From positions 1-63,093 of the forward strand of contig CAKSPU010000008.1 in NCBI GenBank assembly GCA_934486875.1: a stretch of DNA of 63,093 bases. The letters are read 5' to 3'. Each line of letters starts with the position of its first letter. Position 1 is the stretch's first letter. Both the position numbers and the translations under genes were made by a program. The stretch comes from an uncultured Oscillospiraceae bacterium. Lineage in GTDB: Bacteria > Bacillota > Clostridia > Oscillospirales > Ruminococcaceae. Under the pieces are notes generated by a model. That model did no database searches, was not told the DNA's origin, and saw only the letters and a list, made by a program, of their open reading frames with translations. Shown here piece by piece: positions 17,053 to 25,638 of this stretch.

Positions 17053-17499
17053 TTATTTGCTGTACAGCAGCTTTTTTCTTGCGATAAAGTTCCAGAAAAG
17101 CACTATTACAGCGGCAATGATCTTTGAAACGGCATAATGAACGGACAGGATATCCGTGAAAAAGTACATCAGCAGCTCGGTTATTCCGAGACCCACAGCA
17201 CCTATAAGTGCATATGCAATAAACTCGCCCTTTTTTCCGTATACGGGATTGTCCTTTTTAAAAATAAAGAGCTTTGAGAGCAGGAAGTTCACAGCCAGTC
17301 CCACGAAAAAACCTATCACAGCCGCAGCAAGATAATGAAGTCCCGCTTCCTTAAAAATTATCATCGAAAGCCAGTCGGCAAGAAATGCAATGCCGCCTAC
17401 AAAGCAATATCTGAAAAGCTGAATAATGGTATTGTCAGTCTCTGTCACAAACAAGCTTTTGAAATCAAGCCTGAATATATACCGGAAAAGCTCTTTCAT
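17053..17499 (-). CDS. GtrA-like flippase-type membrane protein
   Basis: A 148-residue protein with four predicted helices and the GtrA motifs RYCFVGGIAFLADW, FFVGLAVNFLLSKLFIF and WNFIARKKLLYSK. GtrA-family proteins are thought to help move polyprenyl-phosphate-linked sugars across the membrane for glycosylation by GT-C enzymes. I chose the ATG at 17499 because AGGAG lies 7 bases upstream and overlaps the stop of the upstream GT-C gene, so translation is probably coupled. The neighbours (two GT-C proteins and a mutase-like flavoprotein) support a cell-surface glycan role. Confidence 0.88.
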   Translation of the reverse strand: MKELFRYIFRLDFKSLFVTETDNTIIQLFRYCFVGGIAFLADWLSMIIFKEAGLHYLAAAVIGFFVGLAVNFLLSKLFIFKKDNPVYGKKGEFIAYALIGAVGLGITELLMYFFTDILSVHYAVSKIIAAVIVLFWNFIARKKLLYSK

Positions 17500-17503
17500 C
17501 GTA

Positions 17504-19180
17504 TCACTCCTGTTCATCGGCAAGCTCATATACATCGTAATAATACAGCACGCCGCTTCCTTTAAAGACCATATTGTAGCTTATTGTTTTGCATATCCTG
17601 TATTTATGCTCTTTAAAATAGTAATCAAATTCATAGTCGTAGGATTGCAGCGGTTCGGAATCGAAATTATTGTCGGTGGTTTTTTTGGTCGCATCAATGA
17701 CTGAAGGAGTGCCGAAAATATATTTTGGAATGCCCTGTGATCTGATATATTCTATCTCATCATAATATTCCTCGGAAAAAAACTGCTTGGTTATGTGTGT
17801 ATTATAAGCCATATCATCTCTGCCGTAATTATAATTGAAGAAAATATTGCTGTTTAAATAAGGCAGGCATTCAACAACCTCAAGCGTGTCATCAAGCACT
17901 ATATACTGCTTGCCGTCCTTCTTATTAATATAGAGATATGAATATGCACATTTATCATCGTAGGTTATATTTTCTTCCTTAATAAATTCACCCAATTCAC
18001 GGCCGCCGGAATAATTGTATATGATGTCTGTTGCTGCCGACATAATGCTCCAGATCAGCTGTGTCAGTACTATAACACATACAGCTCCCCACAGAATAAG
18101 GTCGGATACGGCAGGTGAGGTATCGGTGCCATTATCATCATCGGAACAGATACACAGCCAGTATATAAGCAGCAGGGTGACAATACCGATGTGATGCCCG
18201 TACATTCTTACAGCTACCAGCGAAAGATCAAGCAGGATATACGGAACGAGCAGCTCTGCAAGCTTCTTTTTCTTTCTGCCGTAAAATACAACAGCGGCAA
18301 TAATCAGCGATGCAAGGGGGATTATATAGATAAGGTCTGCACTTATGACAGTAACACCCGAAAAGCTGCTGTCAGAATGAAACATATTGCCCACAGTGGC
18401 ATCATAGATAAGCCCCCAGACAGCATATATGAGACTTGACGGCAAATTATGATATGTGGAACCCGTATTATTATTAAAGCAGTCAGGAGAGGGAAAAATA
18501 AATACAAGCAGTGCCGCAGCACCGGCAAGCATCACGCAAAGCCCTGCAAGAACACCGTTTTTTGCCATTGCGGACAATGCTTTTTTTATGCTGCCCATAC
18601 GAAGATACCCGATGATCCATACAATGCACATACCGCAGGCAATTGCCATACCATACGCCGCCGACAGGCAGAGAAGAAGCATTGACAGGACAAATGGAGC
18701 AGGCTTTTCATTCCTTTTTTCATATGTCGCCGCACAGAGCATAAGTCCGAGGAAAAGAATGCTGTAGGGGCGGCTTACAACTCCGTACTGATAAAACGGG
18801 AAATATGTAAAGGGCAAAAATATCTTCATCATATCGGGGAGCTTCGTTTTATACAGCATAACGCCCACAGCAAGGGAGCTGAAAAGAATATTTACAAGCT
18901 TAAGGCTGAACTCATAAGGGAGCCCCAGCTTTGCAAAGGGCACAAGAATAAGATGCCAGAGCTGAGGGTGACCCTCATAGTGCGGAATTGTAAAGATGAT
19001 ATCATAAAGTGAGGCACATTTTGCTATCTGCCACGCCTGGGATTCATCGCCCCAAGGCTCGTGGAATACACAAACAACACAAAGCAGTATGATATATGCG
19101 GCAAGTATGAATTTGTAATATTTTCTGTCTGTCTTTTTGCGGCAGAATGAGCTGAATTTCTTCAGAAGATCATTGTTCAT
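17504..19180 (-). CDS. GT-C type membrane glycosyltransferase-like protein
   Basis: A 558-residue polytopic protein with about ten helices. The first extracytoplasmic loop carries HEPWGDESQAWQIAKCASL, with an acidic DE pair where GT-C enzymes (the PMT, ArnT and RgtA class) hold their catalytic Asp. PHYEGHPQLWHLILVPFAKLGLPYEFSL follows. The C-terminal part (residues about 380-558) is a soluble extracytoplasmic domain. Such enzymes transfer a sugar from a polyprenyl phosphate to an outer-surface acceptor; donor and acceptor are unknown. It is a paralogue of the gene that ends at 19170, with which it overlaps by 11 bp. Confidence 0.82.
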   Translation of the reverse strand: MNNDLLKKFSSFCRKKTDRKYYKFILAAYIILLCVVCVFHEPWGDESQAWQIAKCASLYDIIFTIPHYEGHPQLWHLILVPFAKLGLPYEFSLKLVNILFSSLAVGVMLYKTKLPDMMKIFLPFTYFPFYQYGVVSRPYSILFLGLMLCAATYEKRNEKPAPFVLSMLLLCLSAAYGMAIACGMCIVWIIGYLRMGSIKKALSAMAKNGVLAGLCVMLAGAAALLVFIFPSPDCFNNNTGSTYHNLPSSLIYAVWGLIYDATVGNMFHSDSSFSGVTVISADLIYIIPLASLIIAAVVFYGRKKKKLAELLVPYILLDLSLVAVRMYGHHIGIVTLLLIYWLCICSDDDNGTDTSPAVSDLILWGAVCVIVLTQLIWSIMSAATDIIYNYSGGRELGEFIKEENITYDDKCAYSYLYINKKDGKQYIVLDDTLEVVECLPYLNSNIFFNYNYGRDDMAYNTHITKQFFSEEYYDEIEYIRSQGIPKYIFGTPSVIDATKKTTDNNFDSEPLQSYDYEFDYYFKEHKYRICKTISYNMVFKGSGVLYYYDVYELADEQE

Positions 19181-20810
19181 CTATTTGTCCCCTTTTTAAA
19201 ATTACCGTGTAACTTCGGATATAATGCCCCTTGAATATCATTCCCGATTCAAAATCCGCAGCGGTGGTGTAGCTTGCTTCATTGAATATGAAATCAAAAT
19301 AATCATCGGGAAGTGACGGGGTGTTATCGGTGTTCCAGCTGTCGCCGTCATCTTTTTTGGTACTCAGAATGCCTATGATATAATCGGGAGCACCAAGCTG
19401 CTTTACACTGCTCAGCTCATCGGCAAGATCATCGGCTGAGGGCTTGTGGTTGGTATCATAGCCCTGCGGATATGTTGGGTAAATATTTCTGTCAAAATAT
19501 GGCAGCGTCGTTACGGCATTGGCAGAGCAGCTGAAGCAGTACCCGTTTTTAGCGACCTCGCCCTGGGGCAGGATATAGCTGTCGGTCAGGTCATTTTCGG
19601 AAATATACTCTGCGATCTCTTCGCTGCAATAATAATTTTTGCTTATATCCAGCGCACAGGACGTAACATTCCATATGATCTGCACAAATATCGTGAGATA
19701 AAAAAATGCGGAGCAGATGACCTGTACTGATGACGCTTCTTCACCCGCCGAAAAGCCGCCGTTTCCGTCAAAGCAGACACATATGAAAAAGATAAGATAA
19801 AGGACGAACAGTCCGATATGGTGGGAAAAGAAAAATATTGAGCCGAAGAACAGGGGCAGCAGTACAAAGGGCAGAAAAAGTGAAGTCCGTCCGCATTTTT
19901 TTGCTGTAATAAACAGCAGTGCATATATGGCAGCCGATATGAAAAAGAACGGGATATATGCAACATTCAGAAAGCTTTTCTCAAATACATTGCAGTCTTC
20001 GATGATAACGCTTCCGATAGTCGCATCATAGGGCAGAATGAGGAAAGTGTATATGTAATTGTTCAGATATGAGGAAATGTCGGCTTTCTCTTTGGAGGCA
20101 TATACAAGAGAGTCCTTTGCGGGAAGTATCATAAGCAGGGTTATCACCGCAAATGCTGTCAGAAGCAGCAGGCAGTAAAAAGTCCTGCTTTTTACAAGCT
20201 CTTTCAGGAAAGTCCCGAAGCTTTTCCCTTTCATCATTTCAATGAGCCAGGAAAGGCATATGAGAAATGCATACACTATTCCATAAGCCGAGGAGGCACA
20301 CAGCAGCATCAGTGAAAGAACCATTCTGAGCGGCTTTTCCTCCTTGCTCCCATAGAAAGCTGCGCACAGCAGCACAGCCAGAGCCATAAGGGAATAGGGT
20401 CTGCTTACAACGCCGTACTGATAGAAAATGAAGTATGTGAACGGGAGAGTCACTTTCATCACATCAGGCAGCTTTGTTCTAAAAATAAGCACCCACACCG
20501 CTGCCGATATGAATATGATATTCACAAGGGACAATGAAAAATTATAGGGCATTCCCGACTTTGCAAAGGGCACAAGGAGAAGATGCCAGAGGGGCGGGTG
20601 TCCCTCATAATGGGGGATATCAAAAAGAATATCCTTTACAGAAGCGCACCTTGCTATCTGCCACGCCTGAGCCTCATCATACCAGGGCTCGTGGAAAAAC
20701 GAAACAGCCGATACAAGCAGCACAAACAGGAAAAATATCCCGTACTTAAGCTTTGCGGGGAATGAGAGCGAATTTATCCTGTTTATTCCTTTAGAGAGCT
20801 TTCCGAACAT
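19170..20810 (-). CDS. GT-C type membrane glycosyltransferase-like protein (paralogue)
   Basis: A 546-residue polytopic protein. Its first 150 residues match the downstream neighbour closely (HEPWYDEAQAWQIARCAS, PHYEGHPPLWHLLLVPFAKSGMPYNFSL, FYQYGVVSRPYS), so the pair arose by duplication. The acidic DE pair of GT-C enzymes is kept. The C-terminal extracytoplasmic regions have diverged, which suggests different acceptors or donors. I chose the ATG at 20810 because GGAGG lies 5 bases upstream; the open frame runs further up only because it crosses a palindromic element (20836-21013). Confidence 0.82.
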   Translation of the reverse strand: MFGKLSKGINRINSLSFPAKLKYGIFFLFVLLVSAVSFFHEPWYDEAQAWQIARCASVKDILFDIPHYEGHPPLWHLLLVPFAKSGMPYNFSLSLVNIIFISAAVWVLIFRTKLPDVMKVTLPFTYFIFYQYGVVSRPYSLMALAVLLCAAFYGSKEEKPLRMVLSLMLLCASSAYGIVYAFLICLSWLIEMMKGKSFGTFLKELVKSRTFYCLLLLTAFAVITLLMILPAKDSLVYASKEKADISSYLNNYIYTFLILPYDATIGSVIIEDCNVFEKSFLNVAYIPFFFISAAIYALLFITAKKCGRTSLFLPFVLLPLFFGSIFFFSHHIGLFVLYLIFFICVCFDGNGGFSAGEEASSVQVICSAFFYLTIFVQIIWNVTSCALDISKNYYCSEEIAEYISENDLTDSYILPQGEVAKNGYCFSCSANAVTTLPYFDRNIYPTYPQGYDTNHKPSADDLADELSSVKQLGAPDYIIGILSTKKDDGDSWNTDNTPSLPDDYFDFIFNEASYTTAADFESGMIFKGHYIRSYTVILKRGQIDEQ

Positions 20811-20835
20811 ATTTCCTCCGATGCTTCTGCCTTTT

Positions 20836-21013
20836 ATACTAATAACCAATTGTTCTATAGATAAAGCCGACAGATGAAATAAGACCAGTCTAGGAAAGCG
20901 ACCGCAGGCGGGCTTTGCGCCCGGCAAGAGAGTGTTGCTTTATAAAGCAACCTGACGACGAATGGGCTTATTTCAGCCGAGGATTTGTCTATAGGTTAAT
21001 TGGTTATTAGTAT
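20836..21013 (+). mobile_element. MITE-like palindromic element, copy A
   Basis: A 178-bp element with ends ATACTAATAACCAATT (20836-20851) and AATTGGTTATTAGTAT (20998-21013). Inside these the arms pair imperfectly for about 50 bp. The centre is GCGACCGCAGGCGGGCTTTGCGCCCGGCAAG. This copy has an extra stem, GTTGCTTTATAAAGCAAC, that copies B and C lack. No coding capacity is seen. Its right end reaches the last base of the stop codon of the mutase-like gene, and it lies inside a same-strand gene series, so it is probably transcribed as a long hairpin. Confidence 0.8.
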
Positions 21014-22563
21014 TATTGCTTATTGGTATTAGTTTCGTGATATTCCTTTTCGGTGTTTACATTCCAGATGTTTTCCTTTGAATGCTTTCCGCTCAGAATG
21101 TTGTCCGCAGCTTCAAAGGCTGTCATCATTGAGTGATCCATATTGTTATAGCGGTGCTGTCCGTTTCTTCCGATGCAGTAAAGATTGTCAAAGCCGTCGA
21201 GGAAGTCAATTACCTTGCCCATTTCCGCATAGGTGTCAAAATATGCGGGATATGCTTTCTTTACGTGTTCAACGTGATAGTCCTTTATATCGTCCGCAGA
21301 AGCTATAATGCCCATTTTGACCAGTTCCGAGGAAGCCATATCAGCAAAATCGTTATCACTCATATTCCACATCTTATCGCCCTCGGTGCAGAAATATTCA
21401 AGTCCCAGCCAGACACTGTGCATCGGGTCTTCAAGAAGATAGGGCGACCAGTTGTTGAATATCTGTATCCTGCCCATTGAAACTCCCGTGTCCTGAACAT
21501 ATATCCAGCAGTCGGGAACGATGTCCCCGAGAGTTTTCATCTTGGTGGTATTTTTGATACTGAGCCTGTCCACCAGCATACCTGCGGTAATGAAATCACG
21601 GTAAGGGAGACCCTCGGCTATCCTGCTTATGTCATCGGGAACATTGTCCATTCCCGCAACAAGGTCCTTTACGGGCATTGAGGATATAACGATATCTGCG
21701 GTCTCGGTAAATTCCTTTCCGTCACGTTCAAAAACGATGCCCGTTATCCTGCCGTTTTCCGAAATGAGCTTTTTCACATCGCTGTGCATATGGATATGTC
21801 CGCCCATCTGAGTTACCTTATCGGCGGTAAGCTCCCAGAGCTGTCCCGGACCGTATTTGGGATAGGAAAACTCACCGATAAGGGAAGTTTCCTTTGTCTG
21901 CCTGCTGCCGAATGCCTTTGATATCATATCCTTGGCAACGGCAAAGACCGAAAGTCCTTTTACACGCTGTGCGCCCCAGTCGGAGGATATTTTGGAGGGG
22001 TGTCTGCCCCAGAGCTTTTCGGTGTAGCCCTCAAAGAACATCGAATAAAGCTCTTTTCCGAACCTGTTTATGTAAAAGCTTTCCAGATCGTCCTCAGGCT
22101 TTCTTTTGAATATGCAGGAATGAAGATAGCTGAAGCCTGCGGTCATAAGGGAGCCGAAGCCCATCTGACCGAAAACCTTTGCGCTGATAGGATAATCAAA
22201 GAACTTTTTCTTAAAGTAAATTCTTGAAACCCTTGTCCTTTTCAGCATAACATCATCGCATTTTTCGGGGTCGGGACCGTTGGGGTTTAAGGGTATCTCT
22301 CTGCCAAGGAGCCTGTCATCGAGAGAGGGACTTCCCTGTGCGGGCATTATCTCCTCCCACATACGGTTCACCCTGTCTATTTTTGAGAAAAAGCGGTGAC
22401 CTCCCAGATCCATTCTGTAGTTTTTGTATTTCACGGTTTTTGAGATACCGCCGATACTGCCGCTGCATTCATATATATCAACAGTATTTTCGCTGTTCCT
22501 TTTTAAAAGCTCGTATGCTGCGGTCAGTCCCGCAGGACCCGCTCCGATGATGATTATTTTCAT
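21013..22563 (-). CDS. FAD-dependent oxidoreductase, UDP-galactopyranose mutase-like
   Basis: A 516-residue flavoprotein. It opens with the FAD-binding Rossmann motif [21 protein letters not shown] and an acidic residue at the end of strand two (DIYE). [19 protein letters not shown] follows, the motif of the UDP-galactopyranose-mutase/amine-oxidase-like group. The C-terminal FAD contact is in [21 protein letters not shown]. It sits at the head of a GT-C and GtrA cluster, so a sugar-nucleotide or lipid-linked sugar substrate is likely; the reaction is inferred. The ATG at 22563 has no ribosome site at normal distance and overlaps the stop of a 9-codon frame (22560-22589). Confidence 0.8.
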   Translation of the reverse strand: MKIIIIGAGPAGLTAAYELLKRNSENTVDIYECSGSIGGISKTVKYKNYRMDLGGHRFFSKIDRVNRMWEEIMPAQGSPSLDDRLLGREIPLNPNGPDPEKCDDVMLKRTRVSRIYFKKKFFDYPISAKVFGQMGFGSLMTAGFSYLHSCIFKRKPEDDLESFYINRFGKELYSMFFEGYTEKLWGRHPSKISSDWGAQRVKGLSVFAVAKDMISKAFGSRQTKETSLIGEFSYPKYGPGQLWELTADKVTQMGGHIHMHSDVKKLISENGRITGIVFERDGKEFTETADIVISSMPVKDLVAGMDNVPDDISRIAEGLPYRDFITAGMLVDRLSIKNTTKMKTLGDIVPDCWIYVQDTGVSMGRIQIFNNWSPYLLEDPMHSVWLGLEYFCTEGDKMWNMSDNDFADMASSELVKMGIIASADDIKDYHVEHVKKAYPAYFDTYAEMGKVIDFLDGFDNLYCIGRNGQHRYNNMDHSMMTAFEAADNILSGKHSKENIWNVNTEKEYHETNTNKQ

Positions 22564-22589
22564 AAACAAAGTATGACTTCTACAGCCAT
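22560..22589 (-). CDS. Possible 9-residue leader peptide (MAVEVILCL)
   Basis: AGAAGGAGG lies directly before an ATG (22589) that opens a nine-codon frame. Its TGA overlaps the ATG of the mutase-like gene as ATGA. The main gene has no ribosome site of its own at normal spacing, so translation could depend on coupling from this frame. The spacing between GGAGG and this ATG is only two bases, which argues against efficient initiation. This is a tentative call. Confidence 0.25.
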   Translation of the reverse strand: MAVEVILCL

Positions 22590-22689
22590 ATCCTCCTTCT
22601 TATAAAATATATGGGACAGTTTACAAATAAAGCTTTGAGCAAAATTCCGAAAGTGCATTATACAAAATTTCCCATTGACCGTGAATATA

Positions 22690-22720
22690 CAAAGAAGCCA
22701 CTGACCGAAGCCAGTGGCTT
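22690..22720 (-). terminator. Intrinsic terminator of the pilin pair
   Basis: On the minus strand AAGCCACTG pairs with CAGTGGCTT around a GCTTCGGT loop, followed by CTTTGTAT. It lies just past the stop of the pilin at 22744. Confidence 0.6.
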
Positions 22721-22743
22721 TTAGCTCAATTATAAACGATTTA

Positions 22744-23190
22744 TTACCAAGTTGCAGGAGCAGTCTTGGAAGCAGCGTTGGGGTATGCACCAATGTAGGA
22801 ATCGGTAGAAGACTTACGCCACTTGGAATCTGTAGGAGCAGCGTTGGTGATTGTAACCTTAGCCTCACCGGCACCGTTGTTGCCGCCCATAAGGTCTACA
22901 AGAGCCTTAAGTCCATCAGCTGTTGATCCATCATATACAGCACCGCCGCCGGATACGAGAGAACCGGTAATTGTGCCGGCTACAGGAGATTTACCGTTAA
23001 CTTCGGACTTTGTGCACCATGTAGCTGCGTTTGTGAAAGCAAGCTTAGCATTGGAGTTAGCGGTGGAGTACTTGGAGTCACCTACGTAACCGATCATAGA
23101 GGGAACGAGGATAGCTGCGAGAACACCGATGATAGCGATAACAACGATGAGCTCGATAAGGGTGAAGCCCTTCATCTTTGAATTTCTCAT
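22744..23190 (-). CDS. Type IV pilin (major-pilin-like)
   Basis: A 148-residue prepilin. A short positively charged leader ends MKG, then FTLIELIVVIAIIGVLAAILVPSMIGYV. PilD should cut after the Gly; Phe is +1 and Glu is at +5. After the helix comes a small globular domain ending SYIGAYPNAASKTAPATW, rich in Ala, Thr, Ser and Gly. Size and composition fit the main pilus subunit. GGAGG lies 8 bases before the chosen ATG; a second ATG five codons on is equally close to the cleavage site. It follows the longer pilin at 23271-23972 and probably shares its promoter. Confidence 0.92.
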   Translation of the reverse strand: MRNSKMKGFTLIELIVVIAIIGVLAAILVPSMIGYVGDSKYSTANSNAKLAFTNAATWCTKSEVNGKSPVAGTITGSLVSGGGAVYDGSTADGLKALVDLMGGNNGAGEAKVTITNAAPTDSKWRKSSTDSYIGAYPNAASKTAPATW

Positions 23191-23270
23191 TAGAAATTCC
23201 TCCTTTAATTATATTTTTGTTTTTGATCTATAAGCTACAGAGTCTTAGTCGCTCTGAAGTTATACATTAA

Positions 23271-23972
23271 TTAAGTGAGCGGTACAGGATACTGACCTGT
23301 ATACAGATGCTTTGCCTCGCCGGAATCAGGACTCTTGAAGTCTTGTTCCTGAGAGAACTTAGCAGGGGAATATCTGAACTGGTTCTTGTAAAGCCTGTTC
23401 TTGCAGCCGGAAGCTCCTGCATTATTGTTTGTTCCGATGAGCTTTACTGCCGCTTCATTTTCAGCCGCTGTGGAATAAGTGTCGCAGAACACTGCATAAG
23501 CAACTGTAAATGTTTTGGGATAGAAAGCTACTGCCCAGGAACCATTGAACCCCGGTTCAAGTCTTGCTTCAATTCCGTCGGCAATAGGATAGCTTGTTTT
23601 TGAACCTATCGCTTTGGTCTTGTAATCGGTTTTTATTCCGGAAGTAACGGCTACGGTCGTCTTGTTTGTTGTATCAAACTGACTGCTGTCATTTCCGATC
23701 TCGGTATCAACAACGAGGTAACAGATATCGGGAACATTGCCCAAACCGTCATCTGCGATATCCGAGGATTTTCTGCCTTTGAGCTGTTCACTTACAAGAT
23801 ATTCCTGAGCCGCATTAAAGACCTGCTGTGCCTGATCGTTTGCGGAAATAATGTGATTCGTTCTTATGTAATCAGACATATTGGGAACAATTATTGCGCT
23901 GAGAATTGCAATTATGGCAATTACAATTATAAGCTCAAGAAGCGTGAAGCCTTTCAGCTTTTGTTTGTTCAT
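23271..23972 (-). CDS. Type IV pilin-like protein
   Basis: A 233-residue prepilin. Its leader ends KLKG, followed by FTLLELIIVIAIIAILSAIIVPNM with Glu at +5. The C-terminal globular domain of about 195 residues has Cys in CYLVVD, VFCDTY and SGCKNRLY that could form a disulphide. I chose the ATG at 23972 because GGAGGG precedes it by 6 bases; an ATG 18 bases earlier overlaps that site. A consensus promoter lies 85 bp upstream, so this gene and the pilin after it are probably strongly expressed. In Ruminococcus albus such pilins have been tied to cellulose adhesion; that role here is inference. Confidence 0.9.
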   Translation of the reverse strand: MNKQKLKGFTLLELIIVIAIIAILSAIIVPNMSDYIRTNHIISANDQAQQVFNAAQEYLVSEQLKGRKSSDIADDGLGNVPDICYLVVDTEIGNDSSQFDTTNKTTVAVTSGIKTDYKTKAIGSKTSYPIADGIEARLEPGFNGSWAVAFYPKTFTVAYAVFCDTYSTAAENEAAVKLIGTNNNAGASGCKNRLYKNQFRYSPAKFSQEQDFKSPDSGEAKHLYTGQYPVPLT

Positions 23973-24056
23973 TGGACACCCTCCGTTCATTAGGCAGATA
24001 CCAATGTAAGCTTCGGGTGAGGTTTTCGTTTTCCTCTCTCCCTTGACTGTAATTAC

Positions 24057-24085
24057 ATTATAATCTATCTGCGGGTAAATGTCAA
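24057..24085 (-). promoter_or_regulatory. Consensus sigma-A promoter of the pilin pair
   Basis: On the minus strand TTGACA (24085-24080) and TATAAT (24062-24057) match consensus in all twelve positions with 17 bp between them. The promoter lies 85 bp before the pilin start codon. Confidence 0.85.
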
Positions 24086-24202
24086 TAGATTTCTGATATT
24101 TTTTCCTCTAATTTTGTGAATTTGTGGATTGTTTCACGTAATCGTTACAAAACAGGCGATTTCAATACATTTTGCACAAAACAGCCGTTCCAAATATTTG
24201 AA

Positions 24203-24350
24203 AATCACTGATTTTTATAGTTTTTTATATGCTTTAAAAAATGTGCGAAACACATTTAGCATATTAAATCTAATAATGTCGCCTTCTTTAGACATCATTA
24301 CTTCACATTCATTGCAATAATCACATAAAAAACTATAAAAATCTTTGATT
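24203..24350. repeat. Inverted repeat in the pilT-pilin gap
   Basis: The left arm 24203-24231 (core ATTTTTATAGTTTTTTAT) and right arm 24322-24350 (core ATAAAAAACTATAAAAAT) are reverse complements over at least 18 bp, with about 90 bp between. Small open frames cross it on both strands (24129-24320 plus, 24215-24409 minus), but neither has a ribosome site and both encode the arms, so I do not call genes. The rest of the gap 23973-24474 holds the pilin promoter and the pilT terminator. Confidence 0.6.
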
Positions 24351-24399
24351 ACTGCACTTCTGATATACCCTGACAAGCCATATGTTAAAATTAACTGTG

Positions 24400-24442
24400 A
24401 TTTTTGCACTTTTCGGAGCGGTCAGACAGAGCAGCCGCTCCG
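24400..24442 (-). terminator. Possible terminator after pilT
   Basis: On the minus strand CGGAGCGG pairs with CCGCTCCG around a 13-base loop, followed by AAAAGTGCAAAAAT. The U-run is poor, so termination is uncertain. The flanks GCACCTTTTGCACC and GTGCAAAA add weak outer pairing. Confidence 0.35.
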
Positions 24443-24474
24443 ACAGCAGGTGCAAAAGGTGCAATTTTTATATG

Positions 24475-25587
24475 TTATCTGGACACATCGCCCCTCATAT
24501 AACGCTCGAACTCGGCGATATCGAGGCTCTTCTCTCTTGCGTGCATTTCCGTGATGACACGCTCCTTGACCATACGTGCAAGCTCGTAGTCCAGGCAAAC
24601 CATTCCGTCCTTTTTACCTGTCTGGATAGCGGTCTGGATAAGGTGTACCTTGTTATCACGTATCATAGCCTTGATAGAGTCGGTGGCGTTGAGTATCTCA
24701 AGGGCTGCAACTCGGCCTGTGCCGTCAGCCTTGGGGATAAGGGTCTGGGCGATAATGCCGACGAGAACCGTTGCAAGCTGAGTTCTGATCTGGTTCTGCT
24801 GATGAGCGGGGAATGCGTCGATGATACGGTTGATAGTATCGGAAGCAGATGTGGTATGAAGTGTACTCATAACCAGATGTCCTGTTTCAGCGGCGGTAAC
24901 GGCAGCTGTAATGGTTTCATAGTCACGCATCTCTCCTACGAGGATAACATCGGGGTCTTCACGGAGAGCGGCACGGAGGGAGAGGGCGAAGGATTCAACA
25001 TCGTCACCGACCTCACGCTGGTTTATCATACATCTCTTATGCTCGTGAATGTACTCGATAGGGTCCTCGACAGTGATGACGTGGGCGCTGCGGTTGCAGT
25101 TTACGAAGTCGATCATAGCTGCGAGGGTGGTAGATTTACCTGAACCTGTAGGACCTGTTACAAGGATAAGTCCTCTGGGACGCATAGCGAAGTCTCCGAG
25201 GATTGGAGGAAGATCGAGGTCCTCAAGAGTAGGGATATCGTTTCTCAGCAGACGGATAGCGACCGCTACATCGCCTCTCTGGTGATAAACGTTGACTCTG
25301 TGACGGTAGCCCCTCTTGGTAACATATGAGAAGTCGGTATCAATCCTGTTTTTGATATTCTCAATATTTCTGCCGCCTGTCATCTGCTCAACGATCTTCA
25401 TAATTGCGCCGTCGGTCATCTCAGGGTAAGAACTGAGCTTGCGCAAGGTACCGTGGAGACGGACGATAGGTGAGATCTTTGTGGTGAAGTGAACATCGGA
25501 ACAGCCGAGAACACGGGCTTCATCAAGTATCTTGTCAATGTTGATGACAACTCTTTCCGCAGGCTTTTTTTCGATATCAATATCCAT
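24475..25587 (-). CDS. pilT: Type IV pilus retraction ATPase PilT
   Basis: A 370-residue hexameric secretion-type ATPase. Walker A is GPTGSGKSTTLAAM, the Asp box is VITVEDPIEYIHEH, Walker B is LREDPDVILVGEMRD, and the His box is ETGHLVMSTLHTTSASD. The C-terminal TDSIKAMIRDNK is the place of the AIRNLIRE retraction motif of PilT. The protein powers pilus disassembly and twitching. I chose the ATG at 25587 because GGAGG lies 6 bases upstream. It follows pilB after 51 bp on the same strand. Confidence 0.94.
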   Translation of the reverse strand: MDIDIEKKPAERVVINIDKILDEARVLGCSDVHFTTKISPIVRLHGTLRKLSSYPEMTDGAIMKIVEQMTGGRNIENIKNRIDTDFSYVTKRGYRHRVNVYHQRGDVAVAIRLLRNDIPTLEDLDLPPILGDFAMRPRGLILVTGPTGSGKSTTLAAMIDFVNCNRSAHVITVEDPIEYIHEHKRCMINQREVGDDVESFALSLRAALREDPDVILVGEMRDYETITAAVTAAETGHLVMSTLHTTSASDTINRIIDAFPAHQQNQIRTQLATVLVGIIAQTLIPKADGTGRVAALEILNATDSIKAMIRDNKVHLIQTAIQTGKKDGMVCLDYELARMVKERVITEMHAREKSLDIAEFERYMRGDVSR

Positions 25588-25638
25588 TTTATCCTCCAAT
25601 CTGCCGCAGGGCGGCAAATAAAATAAATTTTAGTAAAA

